From positions 1-36,452 of the forward strand of contig WFWZ01000219.1 in assembly GCA_015490875.1 (NCBI GenBank): 36,452 nucleotides of DNA, given 5' to 3'. A model generated the notes under the pieces. It saw only the letters and a list, made by a program, of their open reading frames with translations, was not told the DNA's origin and searched no databases. Each line of letters starts with the position of its first letter. Position 1 is the first letter of the stretch. The translations under genes and the position numbers were made by a program. Positions 7,712 to 16,652 of the stretch are shown here, one piece after another. Source of the DNA: Planctomycetaceae bacterium. GTDB taxonomy: Bacteria; Planctomycetota; Planctomycetia; Pirellulales; Pirellulaceae.

Positions 7712-8821
7712 ATGAACGCACCCATGAACGATTTCCTTCCCTTGCGTCGTATCGATCACGTCGAGTTCTACGTTGGGAATGCCAAACAGTCGTCCGTCTA
7801 TTATGCTCAAGCCTTCGGATTCCTAAACACAGCTTATCGGGGCTTCGAAACGGGCGACCGGGAGCGAGCGTCGTACGTTATGGAACAGGGCCGCATCCGG
7901 TTCGTCCTGACCGCCGGGACGACCGCTGACAGCCCCATCGCACAGCACGCTTACCGCCACGGAGACGGCGTCGCCATCATCGCTATCGAAGTCCCCGACG
8001 CTGCCGAAGCGTACGAGGTGACGACCGCTCGCGGCGCTCAAGGCGTGATCGAGCCGACGAGTGAAGAAGATGCACACGGCGTTTTTCGCTACTCGGCCAT
8101 CCAGAGCTTCGGAGACACCCTCATCAAGTTCGTCCAACGAGACGAATACGATGGCGTCTTCGCCCCCGGATTCAAGGCGCGTGCCGTGCCTCGTCAAGAG
8201 CGACACGAAGGTGTCGGACTCGTCGAAATCGATCACATCGTCGGAAACGTTGAGAAAGGGATGATGGACTATTGGGTCGACTTTTTCGCCCGGATCATGG
8301 GCTTCTCCCAACTCGTCCACTTCGACGACCGCGACATCTCGACCGAGTACTCAGCACTGATGTCCAAGGTCATGCAAGACGGCACCGGACGGATCAAGTT
8401 CCCGATCAACGAACCGGCCGAAGGACGCCGCCGTTCGCAGATTCAAGAGTACCTCGATTATTACGGAGGCCCCGGCGTCCAGCATGTCGCCATGCTGACC
8501 GGAGATATTCTCAAGACCGTTCGGGAATTGCGGAATCGCGGCGTCGAGTTCCTCCATGTGCCGGAGACGTACTACGAAGAACTGAGTGACCGAGTCGGCC
8601 CCATCGACGAGCCGATCGACGAACTGGCGGAACTGGGAATCCTCGTCGATCGCGACGATGAGGGTTATCTGCTACAGATCTTCACCAAAGCCGTCGAGGA
8701 CCGGCCGACCGTTTTCTTTGAAATCATCCAGCGCCGTGGCTCGCGAGGCTTCGGCGTCGGAAACTTCAAGGCTCTCTTCGAAGCACTCGAACGAGAACAA
8801 GCCATTCGCGGGAATCTCTGA
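7712..8821 (+). CDS. hpd: 4-hydroxyphenylpyruvate dioxygenase
   Basis: Fe(II) enzyme converting 4-hydroxyphenylpyruvate and O2 to homogentisate and CO2, the second step of tyrosine breakdown. It has 369 residues, normal for bacterial enzymes. Two vicinal-oxygen-chelate (glyoxalase-like) domains are visible: the N-terminal one from IDHVEFYVGN, the catalytic one from VEIDHIVGNV. The iron ligands are His175 (DHIV), His258 (GVQHVAM) and Glu337 (VFFEIIQR). The C-terminal gate helix with RGFGVGNFKALFEALE is intact, and NEPAEGRRRSQIQEYLDYY is the classic substrate-pocket stretch. AGGAG precedes ATG 7712. It is the first enzyme gene of the homogentisate operon and is followed by homogentisate dioxygenase after 62 bp. 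Confidence 0.97.
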   Translation: MNAPMNDFLPLRRIDHVEFYVGNAKQSSVYYAQAFGFLNTAYRGFETGDRERASYVMEQGRIRFVLTAGTTADSPIAQHAYRHGDGVAIIAIEVPDAAEAYEVTTARGAQGVIEPTSEEDAHGVFRYSAIQSFGDTLIKFVQRDEYDGVFAPGFKARAVPRQERHEGVGLVEIDHIVGNVEKGMMDYWVDFFARIMGFSQLVHFDDRDISTEYSALMSKVMQDGTGRIKFPINEPAEGRRRSQIQEYLDYYGGPGVQHVAMLTGDILKTVRELRNRGVEFLHVPETYYEELSDRVGPIDEPIDELAELGILVDRDDEGYLLQIFTKAVEDRPTVFFEIIQRRGSRGFGVGNFKALFEALEREQAIRGNL

Positions 8822-8883
8822 CACCAGCGGAAACGGCCACCATCACTGTTCGAGTCCACTTGCTTTTCGCGCCGAGGGATGCC

Positions 8884-10041
8884 ATGCCCTACTATTACCG
8901 ACTCGGAAACGTGCCACCCAAACGACACACCCAGTTCCGCCGGCCCGACGGACAGCTCTACCAGGAAGAGCTCATGGGCCAAGAGGGGTTCAGCAGCGAC
9001 CAGTCGCTGCTGTATCACCTCCATCCCCCCACGGCCGTCCTCTCCGTTGAACGACTCGCGCCGGCGACCTTTCCCTTTGAGCAACCAGGGCCCTTGCGTC
9101 ACCGCTTGCTGCGGACCGCCCCCTGTCCTACCGGTGGCGATGCCGTCTCCGGACGCGTTCCCCTGATGGGAAACGATGACGTCCGCGTTTCCATCGTCCG
9201 GCCCGATCAGACGATGGACTACTTCTACCGATACGCCCATGGCGACGAAGTCCTTTTCGTCCACGAAGGAACCGGCCAACTCCAAACCCAATTCGGCACC
9301 CTCGCCTACCGCCCCGGCGACTATCTCGTCCTGCCCAACGGCACGACATGGAAGCTCGTGCCCGATGCGAACGTCCCCCAGCGACTCCTCGTGATCGAAG
9401 CTTCCGGACATATCGTCCCGCCCCGACGATATCTCAGTCCGCGAGGACAATTCCTCGAACACGCTCCCTACTGCGAGCGTGACTTGCGGCCGCCCGAGTT
9501 GACCGAACCCCATGACGAGGAAGGCGAGTTCGAGGTCCGCATCAAAGCTCGAAACTCCATCACCCGGGCGATCTACCGCTTCCACCCGTTCGATGTTGTC
9601 GGCTGGGATGGCTGCCTTTGGCCCTATGCCTTCAGCATCCATGACTTCGAACCCATCACGGGGCGCATTCACCAACCGCCACCGGTGCACCAGACATTCG
9701 ATGGTCCCGGCTTCGTCATCTGCTCGTTCGTCCCCCGACTCTTCGACTACCACCCGCAAGCCATTCCCGCACCCTACCATCACTCCAACACCGACTCCGA
9801 TGAAGTCCTCTATTACGTGGCCGGCAATTTCATGTCCCGCAAAGGTATCGAAGAAGCCGCCATCTCCATCCATCCCAACGGCATCCCGCACGGGCCTCAT
9901 CCCGGCAAATATGAGGGCTCCATCGGACAAACCGCGACCGAAGAACTGGCCGTCATGATCGATACGTTCCGTCCCTTGCGACTTACGGAAGACGCCCATC
10001 AGTTCGAAGACGAAAACTATTTCCGCACCTGGGTTTCCTGA
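8884..10041 (+). CDS. hmgA: Homogentisate 1,2-dioxygenase
   Basis: Cupin-fold Fe(II) enzyme that opens the homogentisate ring to maleylacetoacetate. I start it at ATG 8884 (MPYYYRLGNVPPKRHTQFR) because GAGGG lies just upstream; an ATG at 8860 adds eight residues but fits less well. The product is 385 residues, the shorter bacterial form. The N-terminal cupin shows YAHGDEVLFVHEGTGQLQTQ and YRPGDYLVLPNGTTWKL. The catalytic part carries PPPVHQTFDGPGF, PYHHSNTDSDEVLYYVAG and NGIPHGPHPG, where the His and Glu metal ligands of the family are expected. It is preceded by the gene for the enzyme that makes its substrate. No maleylacetoacetate isomerase gene lies in the window. Confidence 0.95.
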   Translation: MPYYYRLGNVPPKRHTQFRRPDGQLYQEELMGQEGFSSDQSLLYHLHPPTAVLSVERLAPATFPFEQPGPLRHRLLRTAPCPTGGDAVSGRVPLMGNDDVRVSIVRPDQTMDYFYRYAHGDEVLFVHEGTGQLQTQFGTLAYRPGDYLVLPNGTTWKLVPDANVPQRLLVIEASGHIVPPRRYLSPRGQFLEHAPYCERDLRPPELTEPHDEEGEFEVRIKARNSITRAIYRFHPFDVVGWDGCLWPYAFSIHDFEPITGRIHQPPPVHQTFDGPGFVICSFVPRLFDYHPQAIPAPYHHSNTDSDEVLYYVAGNFMSRKGIEEAAISIHPNGIPHGPHPGKYEGSIGQTATEELAVMIDTFRPLRLTEDAHQFEDENYFRTWVS

Positions 10042-10077
10042 CACACAGATCTCCCCTCCACGCAGCCACGCCAGCCA

Positions 10078-10956
10078 ATGACGACCCCACTACTCCGCGC
10101 CCTGTTCGACGAGTGGCTGGACTTTGCAGGTCCGTTTCCTCCCGCGTCCCTGCCAGTGCCGACGGCTGTCCAACGCTACGCTCAGTACCGGCAAGGTCCT
10201 CATGCCTGGTTCCTCCACACGCTCGTGATTCGGCTCGAAGACGTCGACACCGCCTGCCGCACGTGGGAAAGTCTCGAAAGTGGCTCGCTTCCTCCCATGC
10301 GACTCGCTGCCGTCGTCGGTTCCTCGTGGCCCGAACTTCCCCAAAAACTCGAAGCCCTCACCTCACGGCTGCCCGCTTGCCGGATCGAAGCCATCGAAGG
10401 GCGGTGGGACGAGCGAGCCGCCAAGGTGTGGCGCGAGTTGGCCGGCGGCCCTTGGCGGGTGTATGTCGAAGTCGATCGGAGCCAGCCGCTAAGCGGGCAA
10501 CTTGAGCAAATCGCTGCCGCGGGAGCAGCCGCCAAGCTGCGCACCGGCGGCATCCGTCCCGAACTGATCCCGCCGGCGGAACAAGTCCTCGAGTTCCTGG
10601 CGACCTGCCGCCGACTCGAACTGGCCTACAAACTCACCGCCGGCCTCCACCATGCATTCCCCGGCGATTATCCCCTGACCTATGCCCCCGACTCGCAGTC
10701 TGCTCGCTTCTTCGGCTTCCTTCCGATTTGCGCAGCCGCGTTGATCCTCGAATCCACCCCAGGCGCCACCGACGACGCCCGCCGTTGCTTGGGCGACGCG
10801 GATCCCACTTCCTTTCAACTCGCGCCACAGTCGCTGCAGTGGCACGACTATCACTGGACACCCGAAATGTGTCGCCAATGGCGCACCCAGCGCCTACACA
10901 GCGTCGGATCGTGCTCCTTTGACGAACCCCTGTCCGACATCCAAAAACTCGAATAA
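10078..10956 (+). CDS. Uncharacterised protein within the tyrosine degradation operon
   Basis: 292 residues, no signal peptide or membrane segment. I recognise motifs shared by an uncharacterised bacterial protein family: AAAKLRTGGIRPELIPPAEQVLEFL near 155-180 and YKLTAGLHHAFPG near 190-200. The pattern of Lys/Thr/Gly-ending strands (KLRTGG, KLTAGLHH) is reminiscent of a TIM barrel, but that is only an impression. It sits 36 bp after homogentisate dioxygenase and 80 bp before fumarylacetoacetase, so it is probably co-transcribed. That context makes it a candidate for the missing isomerase step or for an accessory role; neither is shown by sequence. It does not resemble the glutathione-transferase-type maleylacetoacetate isomerase. 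Confidence 0.8.
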   Translation: MTTPLLRALFDEWLDFAGPFPPASLPVPTAVQRYAQYRQGPHAWFLHTLVIRLEDVDTACRTWESLESGSLPPMRLAAVVGSSWPELPQKLEALTSRLPACRIEAIEGRWDERAAKVWRELAGGPWRVYVEVDRSQPLSGQLEQIAAAGAAAKLRTGGIRPELIPPAEQVLEFLATCRRLELAYKLTAGLHHAFPGDYPLTYAPDSQSARFFGFLPICAAALILESTPGATDDARRCLGDADPTSFQLAPQSLQWHDYHWTPEMCRQWRTQRLHSVGSCSFDEPLSDIQKLE

Positions 10957-10976
10957 AACTCCCCCCACAAACCCAG

Positions 10977-11025
10977 CACTTCACACTTCACACTTCACAC
11001 TTCACACTTCACACCTCACACCTCC
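10977..11025 (+). repeat. Heptamer tandem repeat CACTTCA/CACCTCA, seven copies
   Basis: Five perfect CACTTCA units (10977-11011) are followed by CACCTCA and CACCTCC. The array ends 11 bp before the start codon of fumarylacetoacetase and is entirely pyrimidine/A on the coding strand. AAAGG (11026-11030) after it serves as ribosome site. Similar C-rich TCAC runs occur at 28961-28992, 35995-36067 and 36395-36452. Confidence 0.9.
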
Positions 11026-11036
11026 AAAGGTTTCCC

Positions 11037-12320
11037 ATGAACTGGACTGTCGATCCCAAACGCCGTTCGTTTCTCACGAGTGACGAATCCGCGTCATCGA
11101 CTCCGTTTCCCATCCAGAACCTCCCGTGGGGCGTCTTTCGACGACCCGACGGCCGAACGACGTGCGGAGTCGCCATCGGCGAGTACGTTTTGGACGTCGG
11201 GCGACTGGAAGCTGCCGGGCTCCTCCCGGACCTCCAAGCTCCTCAACCCCTCTTCTCCGGCGACTCCCTCAATGCCTTCGCCTCCCAAGGACCCACCGCC
11301 TGGCGAGCCGTTCGGGAGCGGCTCAGTGAGCTGCTCGATGCGGACGAGCCCCGATTGCGCGACGACGCTGCGTTACGTCGCGAAGCCATCTTCGCTCAAG
11401 CCGACATCACGATGCGGCTCCCTTTCGCGATCGGCGACTACACCGATTTCTACTCGTCCAAAGAACACGCCACGAACGTGGGCACCATGTTTCGCGGCAA
11501 AGACAACGCGCTCCAACCCAACTGGCTCTATCTTCCCGTGGCCTACCATGGACGCGCCAGTTCAGTGGTCCTCAGCGGTACCCCCGTGCGACGCCCGCAC
11601 GGCCAGACGCGCCCCGACTCCGAGGCACCACCGCAATTCGGTCCCAGCCGGGCCGTCGATTTCGAACTGGAAATGGGAGCCTTCGTCGGCACGGGCAATG
11701 ACCTGGGACATCCCGTTCCGATCGACGAAGCCGAATCGCACTTGTTCGGCATGGTGATCGTCAACGACTGGAGTGCTCGCGACATCCAGCGATGGGAATA
11801 CGTGCCACTCGGTCCGTTCCTGGCCAAGAACTTCGCGACGTCGATCTCACCGTGGGTCGTCACGTTCGACGCTCTCGAGCCGTTCCGGTGCGCTGGGCCA
11901 TCCCAAGACCCCGAGCCGCTTCCCTACCTGAAGTCTCCCCGTCCCGACTCGACATTCGACATCGAACTTCAGGTGGCGATCCAGACTTCCTCGCTCCCCG
12001 AACCTTACACGCTCTGCCGGTCCAACTTCCGGTATCTCTACTGGAGTCTCGCGCAGCAGGTCGCCCATCACACCGTGACCGGCTGCAACCTCCGCCCCGG
12101 CGATCTGCTCGCGTCCGGCACGATCAGCGGGACGACGCCCGACAGCTTCGGCAGCATGCTCGAGTTGGCATGGAAGGGCGAGCGCCCCATCGAACTTCCC
12201 GACGGCTCGACGCGCACCATGCTCCAAGACGGCGACACCGTCATCATGACAGCCGCCTGCCGAAGCGACGCCTACCAGATCGGATTCGGCGAAGTGCGAG
12301 GCACGATCGTTGGAAACTGA
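11037..12320 (+). CDS. fahA: Fumarylacetoacetase
   Basis: Hydrolyses fumarylacetoacetate to fumarate and acetoacetate, the last step of tyrosine breakdown. 427 residues, the length of the long (eukaryote-like) FAH. The N-terminal SH3-like domain starts with FPIQNLPWGVFRR and GVAIGEYVLDVGRL. The catalytic domain shows DYTDFYSSKEHATNVG with the catalytic-dyad His, AYHGRASSVVLSG, FELEMGAFVG with the metal-binding Glu residues, NDWSARDIQRWEYVPLGPF with the metal Asp, LAKNFATSISPWVV, and GDLLASGTISG. It is the last gene of the plus-strand operon; its stop lies only 20 bp from the stop of a facing gene, so read-through is possible. AAAGG gives the ribosome site, just after the heptamer array. Confidence 0.96.
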   Translation: MNWTVDPKRRSFLTSDESASSTPFPIQNLPWGVFRRPDGRTTCGVAIGEYVLDVGRLEAAGLLPDLQAPQPLFSGDSLNAFASQGPTAWRAVRERLSELLDADEPRLRDDAALRREAIFAQADITMRLPFAIGDYTDFYSSKEHATNVGTMFRGKDNALQPNWLYLPVAYHGRASSVVLSGTPVRRPHGQTRPDSEAPPQFGPSRAVDFELEMGAFVGTGNDLGHPVPIDEAESHLFGMVIVNDWSARDIQRWEYVPLGPFLAKNFATSISPWVVTFDALEPFRCAGPSQDPEPLPYLKSPRPDSTFDIELQVAIQTSSLPEPYTLCRSNFRYLYWSLAQQVAHHTVTGCNLRPGDLLASGTISGTTPDSFGSMLELAWKGERPIELPDGSTRTMLQDGDTVIMTAACRSDAYQIGFGEVRGTIVGN

Positions 12321-12340
12321 ACGGCAGGCGTTGGCGTTGC

Positions 12341-15300
12341 CTACTCACCGAGGCACAACAGCCGGCCGTCTCGTGTCGTAAGATAGAGCCGGCCTCGAGC
12401 CACCGCCAAGCCGTCCCACAACGGTGCCGGAACGTCGACCGAGGCGATTTCGTTCCCCTTCTCGACGTCGAACACCCGCAAACGACCGTCACTCGTGACG
12501 ACGTAGATGCGGTGGCCGGCTCGCACCAGAGCATCCACAGTCTTGCCGGTCTCCTTCTTGGCATCAAACAGAGATACCTTCCACGTCGTCTTTTGCATGA
12601 GCCGGTCGGCCCGCCATGCCTCCTGGCCTTTCCGCGAGTTTTGACTGTTTTCCCAGCCGGTGATCCACTTCGTCTTGAACTCTTCGCCTCCCTCCAAGTC
12701 GAAGTCCCGGCGGTAGAGTGTCCGCCGATCCTGCGAAAGCCCAATCAAGACGTTTGATCGGAAGACCACGAGGGGTCGCTTGAAGTGATGGTTCTGGGCT
12801 CGCCGCTGGTTGCGAGGAGCATACGACCAGCAGCCTTGAGGAACCATGCAGGCCTTCTCGCCGTTCTTCAACTTGGAAAAGGCTTTCCACGGATCGATCG
12901 ACATCTCCCCAGTCGCTCGGTCGAAAACCCAACGCGACATGGCCACGCCATCCCCTTCGCGGAACAGCAAATCGAAGTTGTCGAACTCATGGCCGCTCGA
13001 ACGATAAAACCCCTTCTGCGGAACAGTGTCTAGCCGTGTCTTCCAAATCAGGTCGCCACTGACCGGCTCGAGTGCGAACAACAAGATTCCGCCGTCGGCC
13101 AGCGACTGGCGACCCGCGGCCACAAAGGCCGTCCCATCGACGACGAGGACGCTGCCGGGAACCGGCCACGGTGATTCCACCTGGCCGTACGCGACGATGT
13201 TTTCTTCCATGGGAGCCAGTCGGCGGCGCCAGACGAGCTTTCCATCGGTCGCCCGCAAGCAGTAGACCCAGCCCGACTTGGTTCCGAAGAGACAGAGACC
13301 GCGATGGATCGTCGGCGGCGTGTCGACTCGGCCATTGGCCACGAAACTCCAAATCGTCTTGCCGCTCGTCGCATCGACCGCCAGCACTTCGTGGGAATCG
13401 GGACGAGCGACAAAGATGTGTCGTCCAACAACGACAGGTGGAGTCACCGGGCCTTTGACATAAGGGTTTTCCTCCCAGTCGGTTTGAATGGGGCCGTCAG
13501 CGACGGCCGGCCGCGCCAGTTGGACTTCCCAGAGAACCCGAGGACGTTCGGGAGCTTCGGCCGGCGTCGCACTGCTTCGCCAGGCGTCATAGCGATAGAT
13601 GGGCCAATCTTCGGGGCCGGCTTCAAGCTGTCCATCGGCGGCAGCCGCCTGGCCTCGCTCGAGCGGAAACTCGAGTTGGTCCAACGCGCGCGTCGCCGGA
13701 TTGCCGCCGGGGCGCTCCGGAGCCAACGCACAGTAGCCGCGCAGCATGGGCCAGCAGACGCAGTGCTTGGGGGTAATGTAAATCAAACCGTTCGCAGGCA
13801 CCCATCCGAAGTCGCGACTGCACGCCGCTTTGGTGATGCGGTTCGCGTCGACGACGCCGGTCCGCAAGTCGGTCAGATCGAGTTCCCCTGAAAAGAGATA
13901 GCGAGGCGTCGCCACGGGAGGGAAGCAGTGCGCCAACCCCGCATCGAAGGTCACCTCGACGTTCCCGGTCCGAAAATCGATCGACGAAACTTTCACCGGC
14001 AGTCGCTTCTTGCTGGCATCCTTCCCACCATGCAACAGCCACAGCTTACCGCCAATGAACATGACTCGTGCTTGACGTTTATGATTCATGCCCGGCAGAA
14101 CTGGCGATGCATAGACCGGCTTGCCATCGGCGGCCGACAACAGATGAATGGCATTGCCCGGACCGTCGTCGTTCAACGTGGAAATCTCGAAGGCCAAGAT
14201 ACCGTCGTAGTAGACACAGCGAGTCACGTTGTCGGCCCAGGGAAGCTGTCCTTTCTCCCAGCGCACCTCGCCCGACTCGAGTTCTCGGACGACGATCGTC
14301 GTGGGATTCCCGCGTCGAAAGTCACCTTGGACATAAGCGACCAGTCCGTCTCCGACCACTGTATCGTGAGGCAACTCGGCAGCCGCCTCCCAAGCCTTGC
14401 TACCATCGGACGTGCGAAACGCTTCGACGCGACGCTTGTAAACGGCGACGAGAATCCCGTCGCTGTAGAGAATCATTCCCGGCGCCTCTTTCTCCGGAAA
14501 CTCAATCGCCACCTCACCGGTCTTGCCATCGAGCGCTTTGAGACTCCCGTCGGTATAGACGAAAACTCGCCCTTCACCCGAAACCGGCACCGGTCCACCA
14601 CCGGAAAAGCCAAAACCGCCGCGCGAAGGAGAAGGCTTCAGCCGCCGATCCCAAAGACGCAGGCCGTTGAAGCCGTTGCGTGTCCACATGCCTCCGTAGT
14701 AGTTGATCCCTTCCTGAGTCACGAGATTGGCGACTTCCTGCCAAGGCCCGGCCACCCACCGCACCCGGCGCGGCGGCCCGACGATCTGATCGTTGGAGAC
14801 AGCGTTGCCATCGGCACCATGCCGCGGATGCGACCACTCATCCATCTCCGCCGGCCACGGCTTGCGAAAAAACTTCCACGAGCCACCTGACGCAACGGTG
14901 TCGTCACGCACAAATCCCGCCTTCGTCAACGCGTCGGCGAGCCCTTGGTTGTCCGCGACAAAGACGCCCCCGAGTGGTTGGACAACGCGTCCGAGTTCAC
15001 TGGCCGTCCCCGCAACCGAATTGGCTACCACGACAACGTTCACCAGGTTCTCGGTGTACGGCAGCGGCTGACCCGCTTGCCACTTCCGCACGCTCACCTC
15101 ACCGTAGATTTCCGCACCGGCCAACTTACGACGAAGCGGCTCAACGCGATCCGTATCGACCAGTACCTGAACGACATAGCGACCGGTATGCGCCAGCGAC
15201 GCGAGGTCCGACTGAGACGGCTCTCCGAGGAACACCACCAGACCGCCGGGATGACCGCTGTCGACGATCGGCGGAAGTGACGCCCCCCATGCGGGAACCG

Positions 15301-15358
15301 ATGCCCAAAATAGTCCTGCCAGTCCCCACGCCATCCATCGCAGCCGTAGCCTCTGCAT
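12341..15358 (-). CDS. Secreted PQQ-like beta-propeller protein with degenerate methyltransferase-like N-terminal domain
   Basis: 1005 residues from ATG 15358 (GGAG 9 bases upstream). A signal peptide is clear (MQRLRLRWMAWGLAGLFWAS, cleavage near AWGA-S). Residues 33-150 look like a Rossmann fold of the class I methyltransferase type (GGLVVFLGEPSQSDLASL, YVVQVLVDTDRVEPLRR, LPYTENLVNVVVVANSV, GRVVQPLGGVFV), but the G-x-G-x-G loop is replaced by FLGEPSQ. The rest is a long run of PQQ-type blades (KALDGKTGEVAIEFPE, EVLAVDATSGKTIWSFVANG, YCLRATDGKLVWRRRLAP, RVFDVEKGNEIASVDVPAP). WSHPRHGADGNAVSNDQIVG is the conserved entry to the propeller in related planctomycete proteins. Substrate unknown; periplasmic scaffolding or carbohydrate-related roles are possible. 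No PQQ-dehydrogenase catalytic residues were identified. Confidence 0.85.
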   Translation of the reverse strand: MQRLRLRWMAWGLAGLFWASVPAWGASLPPIVDSGHPGGLVVFLGEPSQSDLASLAHTGRYVVQVLVDTDRVEPLRRKLAGAEIYGEVSVRKWQAGQPLPYTENLVNVVVVANSVAGTASELGRVVQPLGGVFVADNQGLADALTKAGFVRDDTVASGGSWKFFRKPWPAEMDEWSHPRHGADGNAVSNDQIVGPPRRVRWVAGPWQEVANLVTQEGINYYGGMWTRNGFNGLRLWDRRLKPSPSRGGFGFSGGGPVPVSGEGRVFVYTDGSLKALDGKTGEVAIEFPEKEAPGMILYSDGILVAVYKRRVEAFRTSDGSKAWEAAAELPHDTVVGDGLVAYVQGDFRRGNPTTIVVRELESGEVRWEKGQLPWADNVTRCVYYDGILAFEISTLNDDGPGNAIHLLSAADGKPVYASPVLPGMNHKRQARVMFIGGKLWLLHGGKDASKKRLPVKVSSIDFRTGNVEVTFDAGLAHCFPPVATPRYLFSGELDLTDLRTGVVDANRITKAACSRDFGWVPANGLIYITPKHCVCWPMLRGYCALAPERPGGNPATRALDQLEFPLERGQAAAADGQLEAGPEDWPIYRYDAWRSSATPAEAPERPRVLWEVQLARPAVADGPIQTDWEENPYVKGPVTPPVVVGRHIFVARPDSHEVLAVDATSGKTIWSFVANGRVDTPPTIHRGLCLFGTKSGWVYCLRATDGKLVWRRRLAPMEENIVAYGQVESPWPVPGSVLVVDGTAFVAAGRQSLADGGILLFALEPVSGDLIWKTRLDTVPQKGFYRSSGHEFDNFDLLFREGDGVAMSRWVFDRATGEMSIDPWKAFSKLKNGEKACMVPQGCWSYAPRNQRRAQNHHFKRPLVVFRSNVLIGLSQDRRTLYRRDFDLEGGEEFKTKWITGWENSQNSRKGQEAWRADRLMQKTTWKVSLFDAKKETGKTVDALVRAGHRIYVVTSDGRLRVFDVEKGNEIASVDVPAPLWDGLAVARGRLYLTTRDGRLLCLGE

Positions 15359-15531
15359 TGCCAGATCTCCGTTGCTCGCCGGTCCGCCGTCCCGTTCCGC
15401 CGAATGGTCGGGCTCGGCGCACCGCTCTTGGTGCCCATCGAACGCATCCATGATAATCGATCGACAGCGTGGGGCCTAGCCGCAGAAAAGAAGGCGTTCT
15501 CGGCGACGCAAGGCAGGCGATGTTCGGAGAC

Positions 15532-16356
15532 TCAGCTCTTCTCCGACCGAGGCAACCAGAAGCGGAGGATCAGACCAACGTCCCGATTCGGTTCTGCCTC
15601 GATCTCACCTCCGTGGGCTTCGACAATCGACTTGGTGATCGCCAGTCCCAAGCCTGTTCCGGCGAGTTTGGTCGTGTAGAAGCGATCGAACATCCGCTCG
15701 AGCACCTCCGGCTCGGCACCTTCGCCCCGATCGATCACCGCCACCTCGATCCGACTTCCCACGACAGATCCGCGAATCTCCACTCGCTTGCGATCATCAC
15801 TTTGCAAGGCCACCGCTTCGATGGCGTTCCGTACCAGGTTCATCAAGACCTGCCCAAGCTGCAGTCGATCCCCCTGAACCGGCGGCAACTCCTCGAGTCC
15901 CGAAACGACAAGCTCTACGTGGTACCGCTCCGCCAGAATCCGGAGCATCGGCTCGACCGTCTCCCAGGCATCGCCCAGCGTCGCCTCTGCCGACTCGTCG
16001 TCCTGACGGCGTGCCATCCCGAACAGACGGCCGGTCAGTTGCTGGGCCAACTCGGACTGGCCAACGATCGTCTCGAGTGTTTCCTCGAGCTGCTTCGACG
16101 GAGGTTCGCCTTTTTCGCGAGCCTTGCGAAGTTGATGGAGCGCCCCTTCGGCGAACCAGCGAATGGCGGTCAGCGGCTGATTCACCTCATGCGCGGTCTC
16201 CGCACACAACTCGCCGACAACGGCCAACCGCTGGAGATGGGCGATCTCATCGAGCGACCAGGGGGCATCTGCCCGAGTCGACAGATCGCTACCGACCGCC
16301 GGCCGAGAAAAAGGACGCTCCCGCGAACACGAACGTTCGGAAAACTTCATCGTCAT
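15532..16356 (-). CDS. Cytoplasmic sensor histidine kinase (NtrB/FixL type core)
   Basis: 274 residues carrying only the transmitter core. The H-box is GELCAETAHEVNQPLTAI with phospho-acceptor His56; the N-box is LMNLVRNAIEAV; G1 is DRGEG; the F-box is MFDRFYTTK; G2 is GTGLGLAI. The HEVNQPLTAI form is typical of FixL/DctB-like kinases. There is no transmembrane segment, PAS or other sensor domain before the H-box, only about 40 disordered residues, so the signal must come from a partner protein. No response regulator lies beside it; the receiver-ATPase gene at 4850-5773 is 10 kb away. It stands 197 bp downstream of the sulfide block on the same strand. ATG 16356 and ATG 16350 are both possible; GAGGAAAG lies upstream. 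Confidence 0.92.
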   Translation of the reverse strand: MTMKFSERSCSRERPFSRPAVGSDLSTRADAPWSLDEIAHLQRLAVVGELCAETAHEVNQPLTAIRWFAEGALHQLRKAREKGEPPSKQLEETLETIVGQSELAQQLTGRLFGMARRQDDESAEATLGDAWETVEPMLRILAERYHVELVVSGLEELPPVQGDRLQLGQVLMNLVRNAIEAVALQSDDRKRVEIRGSVVGSRIEVAVIDRGEGAEPEVLERMFDRFYTTKLAGTGLGLAITKSIVEAHGGEIEAEPNRDVGLILRFWLPRSEKS

Positions 16357-16553
16357 GCCCCACTTTCCTCATCTGCCCCGAAGGTTTCCCCGCACTTCAG
16401 CGGTAACCACTCCTCTCCTCCAGTTTACGGCGCACTTTCGTGTACGGACGAGCGTTCGGCACGTGACGAATCGCCGGCGACACCGTGCCGTGAGCTACTG
16501 GCGTCTTTCACCTGCGAGCGAGAGCTCGGATCCACCGAGCAGGATCCGCTCAG

Positions 16554-16652
16554 TCACGTGCGAAAGCCGAATTTGGGCAGGATCCATGCGTTCAGAATGA
16601 ACCAGAACGCAGCGAATCCCAGGACCCACCACAAGCCGCTTCCATCACCCAT
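16554..16652 (-). CDS. 32-residue membrane microprotein, translationally coupled to rhodanese
   Basis: A very short frame with strong support. ATG 16652 overlaps the stop codon of the membrane rhodanese by 8 bases (ATGGGTGA), and GAGGAGG lies 9 bases upstream inside that gene. The product starts MGDGSGLWWVLGFAAF and continues as one transmembrane helix ending in a short basic tail (LPKFGFRT). Small proteins of this look, with a WxxLN-x-W-x-LPK-x-G pattern, occur beside rhodanese genes in other bacteria as far as I recall; I cannot name a function. A role as a small subunit or stabiliser of the membrane rhodanese is inferred from the coupling alone. Confidence 0.65.
   Translation of the reverse strand: MGDGSGLWWVLGFAAFWFILNAWILPKFGFRT

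Noticed and set aside
8665-10044. A 459-codon open frame opposite homogentisate dioxygenase
   Set aside because: It covers a highly conserved enzyme gene on the other strand, has no recognisable domain and no credible start site.
16645-16652. A frameshift joining the membrane rhodanese and the microprotein
   Set aside because: Each frame has its own sensible end or start, and the microprotein has its own strong ribosome site, so coupled translation explains the overlap better.
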